Source of the DNA: Panonychus citri
Taxonomy: Eukaryota > Arthropoda > Arachnida > Trombidiformes > Tetranychidae
Direction of reading: 5' to 3'
NCBI RefSeq assembly: GCF_014898815.1
Contig: NW_026515454.1
Span: forward strand, 1-64,000
DNA length: 64,000 nt
Shown: positions 39,220-49,600 of the stretch, piece after piece
Numbering within the stretch: the stretch's first letter is position 1
Layout of the letters: the number at the start of each line of letters is the position of its first letter
Notes under the pieces: generated by a model
The model's database searches: none
Seen by the model: only the letters and a program-made list of their open reading frames with translations
What the model was told of the DNA's origin: nothing
Position numbers and translations under genes: made by a program

Positions 39220-39999
39220 ATGTTATCAAAGAGGCAATTATATTTCTTACGTACAGCTCATGCACCAATGGATTTATTGATAAATCCATCGATTGGAAAA
39301 AGTATAAGTGTCTGTGGTAAAATTTATAAAAACTTAACTTATGATATGTATGGTCGCAAATGTGTATACTTTACATTAAACATATTTGACAGCGGGAAAA
39401 CTATTCCACTCTATTTCAAACAAAACAATAATTCAACGAAATTACAAGTAAGTAATTTATTATGTTATAACTGTTCCATTTGAAACTTCATCTAATATTA
39501 TATAATGGATTAAAAATGATTTTATATTGTATTTTCTCAGACCAAAAATATTCCAGAAAAAAAGATGGTCCTGATTGGAGGAACGGTTTCTAACGATAAT
39601 CTTCTAGTAGATTTTATATACATTGTTCCTTCTTTTATCTTTTTGACGATTGATCAACATCTCTATAACAAATACATGTATCGTTTAAGATTTAGGATCG
39701 CTGTAGAAATATACAACTGGATGAGTGGATCATATTACAGTGAGGATGAAAAAACAAGAAGAAACGAGGACATAATAAAACACGTGATAATCGATCCATT
39801 TTTCGATTCAATGAAAAAAGAATTAGATACAACTCATTGGTTATACTGGTCTGATATACTACTGAAAATCAAAATAGGCATTTCAGACGAAAAAAGTCAT
39901 TTTGATAAATGCTTATACATGATTATCAACAACATTGATTTGCAACATTATTCAGAAATGTTTTTGTTCAATGGTCAACATGTAATCACTACAATTTGA
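39220..39999 (+). CDS. putative OB-fold protein, 228 aa
   Basis: Not confidently assigned. Exons 39220-39447 and 39541-39999 join in phase 0 (GTAAGT donor, TTCTCAG acceptor). The first ~110 residues show the alternating beta pattern of an OB fold: SISVCGKIYKN, then CVYFTLNIFDSGKTIPLYFK, then KKMVLIGGTVSNDNLLVDFIYIV. The second half is mainly helical with conserved-looking aromatic and charged residues. Position between the RPA1-like and RPA2-like genes suggests a third ssDNA-binding or RPA/CST-like subunit; a structure-based search would decide. No frameshift or stop is seen, so it is probably functional. Confidence 0.6.
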
Positions 40000-40036
40000 T
40001 ATATAATATAAAATCATTAATATTCATATTTAAATA

Positions 40037-40212
40037 CAGTAAAACCTTGCTAAGGGAATATTTTATTTTGATGCTGCCACCTATTGATTTGACTCTTTTT
40101 TTTCGTTAATTAATGTTGGTCAATTAAATTTGTCCATAGAAAATAGTTTGAACCAATAGATGGCGTAACAAAATATTCCCTTACCAAGTATTCCCTTAAC
40201 AAGGTTTTACTG
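40037..40212. mobile_element. pogo/Tigger-type MITE, 176 bp
   Basis: Terminal inverted repeats CAGTAAAACCTTG and CAAGGTTTTACTG, extending imperfectly inward (AAGGGAATA and TATTCCCTT), with a TA target-site duplication at 40035-40036 and 40213-40214. CAGTA-type ends with a TA duplication fit the pogo/Tigger group of Tc1-mariner elements. No coding capacity. It sits in the intergenic region between the OB-fold and RPA2-like genes. Confidence 0.85.
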
Positions 40213-40250
40213 TACAATTGTTTATTATTTAACTAAATTAAATTAATTAA

Positions 40251-41540
40251 ACTCAATTGCTTTATCTTCTGAATGTATTTAATGCACTTTGTAACCTAAA
40301 TAACTGAAATTAAAAAATTGCAATGATAAATGTTTGTATTAAATCCCAAAAGATTAATACTGCTAATTTAAATCCTTAAAGAATAAACATGTGAATTATG
40401 ATAAAAACAATTAATTCTAGAAATTTTTCCTTCATTTATCCATGAATAACAATTTAATCTATTGCAAAACTTACAACTCCACCTATCTCGATTTTTGCAA
40501 ATTCACTGAACTACACATTACTAACACATTATAAATAAATTATAACAACTATCATACACAATTTTATTCAACTAATAAACAACAAATAAATTATAATTGA
40601 CAATTATTAAGATTAATCTAACGAAATTAGTTAACATCTAAGATAATTAAATTACTTTAATCAATAGTGATATCGCCATCAACATAATTTTCCCTGAAAT
40701 TTGCCGTTGTACAAAACATATTTGTAAACCATTAAAGTAAGTTAATCAATATTAATAGTGATAATTTATATTTCATCCTAAAAGCTTTTAAATTCAATAT
40801 AAAGAATATGTTGATTCGACAACTTTTATTAGCAACACTAATATTCAAATTCGAATATTAATGTTAATTTCCAATCCAGTCAAATTAAATCACTTAATAT
40901 TAATATTCAAATTTGAATATAAATAAATTTTTCTGTGTAATCAATTTAAAAAATTTTCAATTGTCTTATGATATGTGATATTCAATTTAATTGGATCAAT
41001 AAACATTAATATTCAAATTAGAATATTAATGATTTCCTATTCAAGTAATTTTCAAACCAATTGAATTAAATCAAATTAACACTAATATTCAAATTCGAAA
41101 ATTAATATTTTTTTCCATATTCATTTAAATTAGATTAAATTAATACTAATATTCAAATTCGAATATTGATGATATAAAGTAAGTTTAGAGCAAAGTGAAT
41201 TGATCAATATTAATTCGACAACCTTTATTAGTAACATTAATATTCAAATTTGAATATTAATATTTTTTTGTATTTAATCAGTTTAAACAATTTTACATTA
41301 AGTTTCTATTCAATTGTTTTAGACCAATTTAATACTAATATACAAATTCATATATTAATAATTTTCAATTCAATTACGTTAAATACATTTTTAATTAATT
41401 TTAAATTGTCGAATAATATTTGTTATCTATTCAATTTAATTGAATCAATAAACATTAATATTCAAATTCAAAAATTCTAAGACTTTTCCATTCAATTAAT
41501 TAGAGTAATTTACATTAATGTCCTTGTTTTCGATTCAATT
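40251..41540. repeat. about 1.29 kb direct repeat, copy 1 (5' of RPA2-like gene)
   Basis: Starts CTCAATTGCTTTATC and includes AATATT palindromes from ~40830. A second copy lies at 42268-43520, downstream of the RPA2-like gene, with small indels and a ~130-bp gap relative to this copy. The first ~580 bp are non-palindromic and noncoding. Confidence 0.85.
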
Positions 41541-41667
41541 AATAGAATAAATTAACATTAATATTCAAATTCGTAAATTAACAATTTTTTAATATTCATT
41601 TGTATTAAATTACTTTACTGTACTAACACTCGAAATAATTTTTCTTATTTTCAAAAAACAAGTTATC

Positions 41668-42240
41668 ATGGCAATAGAATTGGACAACATAATTTCGGTA
41701 AATATATCCACAATAAGAAATAATTGGCATCAAAATGATGGATTGATCATACATAATCATAACATAAAAATGATTATGATCGTCGCCAAGATAAAGATGC
41801 TTTTGCCACAAACGGAAATGATACAATTGGAAGACAAATTTGGCAGTTTATACGTAAAAAATAACAAAGAAATAAAAGATTTGAAAATTGGTCAACAAGT
41901 GAAAATAATCGGTAAATTAATAAAATTTCTGACATCACAAATAATTATTCCATACAAAATAAACTTAATAATGGATAATTATACAGAAAACTTACACGAA
42001 TTAGAAATTAATCGTGATGATTTACTCTTACGATTAATGTCAAAAAAAAATGGATTAACAGAGCTCCAAAACTCAGTTTATAAAGTAATTGTCGAAAATG
42101 ATAATATCTCTAAAACTGAGCTTCATAAAATTTTTAATACATTACATATACAAGCTCTAACTGAAATCTGCGATAAATTATTAAACGAAGGTTTAATTTA
42201 TAACTCAGATGAAGATAAATATGTTAAAATTGACAACTAA
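41668..42240 (+). CDS. RPA2 (RPA32)-like protein, 190 aa
   Basis: Middle-subunit RPA homologue. A central OB fold (~35-110) has IKMIMIVAKIK, LEDKFGSLYVKN and GQQVKIIGKL-type strands. The C-terminal winged helix (~125-188) starts NGLTELQNSVYKVI and ends LNEGLIYNSDEDKYVKID, matching the RPA_C pattern (lnEGhIYstvDDdhyk). The N-terminal phosphorylation region of cellular RPA32 is almost absent. Single exon from the ATG at 41668. It is bracketed by two ~1.3 kb direct repeats. It probably pairs with the RPA1-like protein encoded at 36655-38106. Confidence 0.85.
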   Translation: MAIELDNIISVNISTIRNNWHQNDGLIIHNHNIKMIMIVAKIKMLLPQTEMIQLEDKFGSLYVKNNKEIKDLKIGQQVKIIGKLIKFLTSQIIIPYKINLIMDNYTENLHELEINRDDLLLRLMSKKNGLTELQNSVYKVIVENDNISKTELHKIFNTLHIQALTEICDKLLNEGLIYNSDEDKYVKIDN

Positions 42241-42267
42241 AACTAAGCTTATTTCTTTTGCTTAACC

Positions 42268-43520
42268 TCAATTGCTTTATCTTCTGAATGTATTTACATG
42301 CACAGAGACTTTGTAACCTTAAATAACTGAAATTAAATTAAAAAATTGCAATGATAAATGTTTGTATTAAATCCCAAAAGATTAATACTGCTAATTTAAA
42401 TCCTTAAAGAATAAACATGTGAATTATGATAAAAACAATTAATTCTAGAAATTTTCCTTCATTTATCCATGAATAACAATTTAATCTATTGCAAAACTTA
42501 CAACTCCACCTATCTCGATTTTTGCAAATTCACTGAACTACACATTACTAACACATTATAAATAAATTATAACAACTATCATACACAATTTTATTCAACT
42601 AATAAACAACAAATAAATTATAATTGACAATTATTAAGATTAATCTAACGAAATTAGTTAACATCTAAGATAATTAAATTACTTTAATCAATAGTGATAT
42701 CGCCATCAACATAATTTTCCCTGAAATTTGCCGTTGTACAAAACATATTTGTAAACCATTAAAGTAAGTTAATCAATATTAATAGTGATAATTTATATTT
42801 CATCCTAAAAGCTTTTAAATTCAATATAAAGAATATGTTGATTCGACAACTTTTATTAGCAACACTAATATTCAAATTCGAATATTAATGTTAATTTCCA
42901 ATCCAGTCAAATTAATCACTTAATATTAATATTCAAATTTGAATATAAATAAATTTTTCTGTGTAATCAATTTAAAAAATTTTCAATTGTCTTATGATAT
43001 GTGATATTTTCCATATTCATTTAAATTAGATTAAATTAATACTAATATTCAAATTCGAATATTGATGATATAAAGTAAGTTTAAAGCAAAGTGAATTGAT
43101 CAATATTAATTCGACAACCTTTATTAGTAACATTAATATTCAAATTTGAATATTAATATTTTTTTGTATTTAATCAGTTTAAACAATTTTACATTAAGTT
43201 TCTATTCAATTGTTTTAGACCAATTTAATACTAATATTCAAATTCATATAAATAATTTTCAATTCAATTACGTTAAATACATTTTTAATTAATTTTAAAT
43301 TGTCGAATGATATTTGTTATCTATTCAATTTAATTGAATCAATAAACATTAATATTCAAATTCGAATATTAATGATTTCCTATTCGATTAATTTACAAAC
43401 CAATTGAATTAGATCAAATTAACACTAATATTCAAATTCGAAAATTTTAAGCCTTTTCCATTCCATTAATTAGAGTAATTTACATTAATGTCCTTGTTTT
43501 CGATTCAATTAATTTAGATA
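42268..43520. repeat. about 1.25 kb direct repeat, copy 2 (3' of RPA2-like gene)
   Basis: Near-identical to 40251-41540 apart from small indels, including a missing block after ~43007. Contains palindromes at about 42860-43470. Together the copies place the RPA2-like gene between direct repeats. Confidence 0.85.
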
Positions 43521-43803
43521 AATTTTACATTAATATTCAAATCTTTTAGATAAATTTTACATTAATATTCAAATCTGAATGTCCAAGTTATTTATTCTAA
43601 ATCTTTATATTATTTAAACAATAATATTCAGTATTATTTCTTTAACAAACCAACTTTAAATTAAATCGTATTGTCTTAACATTAATCAATTTAAATAATG
43701 TAACAATTAATAACAGTCTAACATCTATTCTAATAGGTATCAATACTTAAAACAATTATAACAATTATAATTATAAATTGGTCTAACAATCAAATACAAC
43801 AAA

Positions 43804-46639
43804 ATGGTAAGTTAAGAACATAAGTTTAAATATTTGATAATAACAAAAATTTATCGATGATTATCAAAAGATACTATAATGTTGATTATTGATTGCTATC
43901 TAAAACAAATATTTAATATATGTAAGGATTGAGAAGAATAGTCGATGTTAAACGTTAATATTCATTTTTGAATATTAATGTAAATTACCTATTGGGTTTT
44001 GATATTTGACAATAAACGTTAATATTCACTTTTGAATATTAATGTAAATTACCCATTGGTTTTGAAATCTGATGTTAAACGTTAATATTCATTTTTGAAT
44101 ATTAATGTAAGTTACCTATTGGTTTGGATATTGGAATTTAACACTAATATTCACTTTTGAATATTAATTGTAGATGTAATTATCGAGAAAGAGAGAGAGA
44201 AGGAGTCTAAATCTTGAATCTTTCTCTGGTAATATTCCAATTAATTATCTTATAATATTGTAAATCAAAAAAAGGAATGGGATATAATTTTGGATTCTTC
44301 AACCTTCATTCAATTTTTGTTAGAACCTAAAATTATATCCCATTCCTTTTTTTGATTTACAATATTATAAGATAATTGGAATATTACCAGAGAAAAATTC
44401 AAGATTTAGACTCCTTCTCTCTCTCTTTCTCGATAATTACATCTACAATTAATATTCAAAAATGAATATTAGTGTTAAATTCCAATACCCAAACCAATAG
44501 GTAACTTACATTAATATTCAAAAATGAATATTAACGTTTAACATCAGATTTCAAAACCAATGGGTAATTTACATTAATATTCAAAAGTGAATATTAACGT
44601 TTATTGTCAAATATCAAAACCCAATAGGTAATTTACATTAATATTCAAAAATGAATATTAACGTTTAACATCGACTATTCTTCTCAATCCTTACATATAT
44701 AATTCAACATTCTAAAATTTCTTTACTCTTTCATTTTATTAGATATCGGCAATAGAAAGATTCAATACAAAACTCAAAACACAAATGAAACCAACGTTTT
44801 GCTTCCTTTGTTACAAATCACTATTTATCCTCAATAGTTTTGAATTACAGGTAAGCCAAGATTTATTAGATATAATAAATAATTATGTTTCTGTTTATCC
44901 TTTCAATCATCACCGATCAATGATTCAAAATTATATAGAAAAAAATTTCCAATTAAACATGAAGATAAAAACTTGTACAAGTTGTAAAGACAAATTTAAA
45001 AGAAAACGTAAATTATGTCAAAATACAGTTTTCAATGGTCTATTTTGTGATAAAATACCTGAAGAATTAGAATCATTAACATATTTCGAATTGAAAACAA
45101 TTAGAAGAGTTGAACCATTCGTAAATATAGTCAAAACTAACCCATTTTATTATCAAACAGAATTTAAAGGTGAAATATTTTTTATTCCTCAAGACATTGA
45201 TGAAATAAAACAAATATTACCCAAATCATTAAGTGACACCGAAACAGTTTTCTTAGCCGATAAATCTATATATGAAAATTCAAAACGAAAAGATTTCTTA
45301 GTTCGTCCAGAGAAAATAAACAATGCACTCCAATGGTTGCAAAAACATAATGAACATTATAAAAATGATGTAACAATACATAAACTTTCCACGAATGATA
45401 TAACTAAACTACAAAATATCAAAATTATACTCGTTGAAAAATATATTCCAGTTATCAAAAAACCTTATAAAATATTATTAGCTAAAACTTTAAATAGTAA
45501 ATCAACTCTCATCTTGAATGACTTAAAGATCAATATAGCTTTATTGACACATTTTTCAACGCTGATTATTATTCAAATAACGAATTTAGCTGAATGGACT
45601 CCAGATCTTTATGATTATGCTATCATAGCCGCAAGTCAAATTAGAATTGATTTAAATGGCTTAACAATTCAAAATGAACCATTTATAATTCATTTATCAA
45701 ATAATTCTTATAAAATTACATTGAAGGATAGATATTATTTTCAGAAAAAAAAACAAGACACAATCAATACTTTATATGAAATTCTATCTACAATAAAACA
45801 TTTAACATTTGTACAAATAAATTCAATTTATTTAAGCTACATATGTATAAATGAACATTATTATATTATGAATATCGATGGTTGGTTACCAACTGGCCGA
45901 AAAACTTCGAGTACAAATGGTAAGGCTGCTATTTTTGAATTTACCAATATATCAGAAACTTTAGAATTCATTACTAAAACCACGAATCTTAAAAATTCCA
46001 ACACAGTAGACATTTATTGCTATCAAATTGAAACAATCATACAAACAGAAACTTTTAAAAATTCTTTTGAAGAGCACAACTTGGAGGATACATTGATATT
46101 AGGAGAAAACCCAACACAATTCACAGTACAAGAGATCGTTGATAAATGTAAAGACACAAAAATAATATTACTAGATAGAGCAAAAATACCACCCCTGAAA
46201 ACATACGATGCAATTGATTATGAAGAATTAGCATTCCCACAATTATATCCATATGGAACAGCTGGATTTAGCTCTATAGATGCCAAATTGACCAATATTC
46301 ATCATTCAAATGATAGAAGCAAAAAAGCATTAGAAATAGCTGCTTACTTCAAATCACGTATCTGGAACAATTTTTCAGAACATTCAAAAATAAAAGAATA
46401 CATATATTATTCCTTAGTAACATATGAAAATGCCAAATCATTATCCGAATCAACCGTTTTAAGTAAATTAGTGAATGATGAAAAAACGAATCTATTAAAA
46501 CCAAGATTACATGCATCGTTGATCAATATGAGAGGATATTCAACTTATTGGCGAAAAGCAATGACAGATTTATTATCCATAGTAAATTTATTAGGACCAC
46601 CACACTTTTTTTTGACATTTTCAGCAAATGAAACAGGTT
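43804..46639 (+). pseudogene. Helitron-type Rep protein, N-terminal part, cut by junction
   Basis: Rolling-circle replication initiator fragment. The main ORF begins with ATG at 44785 and gives ~618 element-derived residues. The frame is open back to an acceptor at 44742, and an ATG/GTAAGT pair at 43804-43808 would join in phase 0, so the true start may be a three-base coding exon. Early CxxC pairs (CFLC, CTSC) and the IPEELESLT...FLVRPEKINNALQWL region match the DUF6570-like part of Helitron proteins. The end, YEELAFPQLYPYG...MRGYSTYWRKA..DLL.....GPPHFFLTFSA, is the start of the Helitron_like_N (Rep) domain. The ORF then runs into repeat R at 46640 and stops after four foreign residues (46653). 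The HUH and tyrosine motifs and the helicase are absent, so this copy cannot be an active transposase. Confidence 0.85.
43915..44702. repeat. giant inverted repeat (about 0.79 kb hairpin)
   Basis: Two arms of ~375-380 bp are almost perfect reverse complements (43915-44292 against 44326-44702), around a loop of ~25-35 bp centred near 44310. Each arm carries four AATATT palindromes about 60 bp apart, a GA/CT run (44191-44202; 44418-44430) and a GGAATGGGATATAATTTT stretch next to the loop. It lies in the leader or predicted first intron of the Rep gene. Confidence 0.92.
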
Positions 46640-46653
46640 ATCAAAAGAAATGA

Positions 46654-49600
46654 AAAACAAAAATGTAAACAAAACAGTCAATTGATTTATTGAAACTCCA
46701 CCTGGTGAATGGTTGAGACACGACAAACCACCGAGGTGCCGCCATGGGCACTCAACTAATTGTTTAGTTACAAAAATAGTTTTCAAGTTAACCAATTGAT
46801 TAAAACGATTGCACCTTTGTAATTTGTAATTAGTATTAATTGCGAGTCCTCATTTGGAGAGTGAAAAAAGTTTTCAATTCAAATCTCAAGATGACCAAGT
46901 CCATTTTTTGTACTGAGCTTCAAAGGAAACCAAATTGTGACCACAGTCATCAACGATTTTCAACTTAAATGAGAAAGAGATGAACAATCCTGGTAATCGG
47001 TTTGTAAAACAATTAATCAACTTAATCTATTAATTGTTTAATTAATAAAAGTCGAAGAGCTGAAATAAAAAATCCGATTGAACATCTTCATCTAGAAAAG
47101 TTACAAAAGAATCCACCAGATGGCGCATCAAAACGTTAATTGTTCGAAAAATTAACAAAGTTTCATTTTCGCAATTGGAACTTTTTAATTGTGATTTTAA
47201 AAGAGAATCTCAAATTCTATTTAATGTAGTGGAACATCAATAAATCGTAGATTAGCCCCTCTTTCAGAATTCTCAACAACTTCCTCTATTCATGAGTATT
47301 TAAGAGGCTCTGATTGAAAATCCTTCGATAAACCGGAAATAAGATCACAGAGAAAAAGATAATAATAATTAACGAATTAATTGTTTTCATATAATAATAC
47401 AATGTAATGTTATGATGTAAAGATGAACACAACCATCAATTCACTAAATCAGTGATCCCATTGATTTGATTTGCTTTTTTTTACAATAAAATTGATTTAA
47501 ATTGTTGATAAATTCAAATTCATTCATTTTCTTCAATCAAAATTTTTGTTAACATTTAACTGGATCAATAAATTATTAATAATTGTCCAATAGTTTACGA
47601 TTACAATTGATTAGATTTTACAATCCATTTGGATACGAAAACATTTCTAATTGATTAACATTTGTTTTGCTTTTTTTTGCCTCATTCAACTTTAATCAAG
47701 TTCATTCATGTTAATTGTGAATTTGTTGTTTGCTTTTATTTGTAATTGATTGTTGGTTAATCAAGTGAATTTAATTGTTAATTGTGTTGGTATTTCATTT
47801 TATGTGAGTCAATTAGTGAGTGAGTGAGAGAGTTAATTGTTAATTAAGGTTCTGGAAGGAAATGGTCACAACCATAAATTTCAATGTTAATTTTAATCAT
47901 TACAACCATTTAACTAACTAATTGTAATTAATTGTTTTCATATTTATAAGCATTATAATTATTGCAATGGTTACGGTTAAATTAACTAGAGTGTTTTTTT
48001 TGTTGATTAACTTAATTACAATTGAAATGTATCATTGGTTTAAGATTTTGATGACTTTAAGCTCAATTGAGTTACTGGTTTAGTCTAAGATAAATTAAAT
48101 CAACAATTAACACCAAAATAATCACTGAATCAAATCAAGAAATTGAAATTAAAACAAAAATCCTAATTTGAGGTATTGTTGGTTAACTCAATGGTGGTAA
48201 TTAAATTAGATTGGATTAATGAAATAAGAAGGGATTTGAGGATAAACAATTAAAAAGATTTCCAATTTGATTTGTTGATCAGTTGATTAGGTAAAAGTTA
48301 ATTGTTGAGTTAATTATTATGTATATATTTATAAGCGACGATAACACAACCTTTGTTTTTGTTTTTCCAGTTAAATTGAACATGATTAACAAATTAATTG
48401 TTAATTTGTATTGACAACGATGATGAAGATGTTGATAAATGGACAGGGAAGGCGAAACGTTCAATTTATCATAATATTATCAGAATGATGATTAAGAGAC
48501 GATGAGAATATAATTAAAGTTAATTGTTGACGAAGAAGAAAAAATGAAAAAAAAGATCACGATATTATCCTTTCTATGAGTTTATCCTTAGAATCTGATA
48601 TTGGTGAAGTTTCCTTAATATCCTTGCGATGATGATGATGATGATGAGAGATGATAATGATTAGGATGATGAAGATGCGACACAACCTTTGGTTTCGTTA
48701 TTATTATTACTATTTATAAGAGAGAGAGAGAGTGAGAGTGAGAGAGATATATAATTGTGCTCCCGTGGATATTGATGATTCTTTAATATTAATAATTTAT
48801 CCTTTGGTCTTCAGGTGATTCCTTGAGTTGATATTATCCATCCAGGGGATGAAAAGATGAGGATAATCAGAGATGATCAAGATAATCCTATGGTTCCAAT
48901 TATATTAATGTAATAATGGTACACCTTGTGTACCATATATATAACAAGGTAAATGATATTAATATACGATATCAGGTTAATTTTGTTTCCATAATCAAGT
49001 AATTGCATTTTTTTTCAGTTCAATTATCGTTACCAATGGACCAGAATTTATCATTTCCATGATGAGATTTTCAATCGATATGTTGATTATATATTGGTAA
49101 TTGTGATAATATTAAGAGCGGTGGTGATGATTTGATTAATTCATTGGTAACAATTCTGTTATTTGACAATTAAATTGTGGAAATAATTTCAATTCTCTCT
49201 CGATGATGATGATCTTCGTTAAATCCTGTTAATTGTTATGATTATTATTATGCTAGGCACTAAAATGAGAGTTAATTGTGATTATTAATTTTGTTTTCCT
49301 CCATTTTTCATGTATTGATTTGCTATCAAATGGTCATCTTTGATTTAGATGTTCATCTCATTGAGTTTTAATTAATCAGCTTGATGATTATCTCATTGGG
49401 AACCAAATTAGTATAATTGTTACCATTGAAGTGACAAGGCTCCAAATTGTTGATTCCAATTGATTTGATTTATTGATACAAGTTGAGTTATGACGGTTTT
49501 CTGAATATACAATTAATTAATCAAGTAAAAAAAAAGAGAGATAAACAATTAGTTTGGTAAACAATTAAATAAACTAATCATGATAAACTTTAATATTATC

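Larger units (their letters stand above)
18423..46639 (+). mobile_element. 28.2 kb inserted segment E, giant Helitron-like element fragment
   Basis: Bounded by the two copies of direct repeat R. Its own genes are all on the plus strand, are more AT-rich than the host genes, and are separated by arrays of one palindrome family that I do not see in the flanks. Content in order: SNF2-A, Zn-finger protein, SNF2-B, small ORF, RPA1-like pseudogene, host-derived cargo, RPA1-like, putative OB-fold protein, RPA2-like, giant inverted repeat, and a Helitron-type Rep N-terminus truncated at 46639. The Rep fragment supports the Helitron link. RPA-like genes are known cargo of some Helitrons; SNF2 genes would be unusual. 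Neither terminus can be matched to canonical Helitron ends, and whether all modules belong to one element is inference. Confidence 0.6.

Noticed and set aside
18423..46639. E as an integrated large DNA virus (palindromes like viral hr repeats, SNF2 and RPA genes)
   Set aside because: No capsid, viral polymerase, packaging ATPase or other viral hallmark gene is visible, whereas a Helitron Rep domain is; also the genes contain spliceosomal introns.
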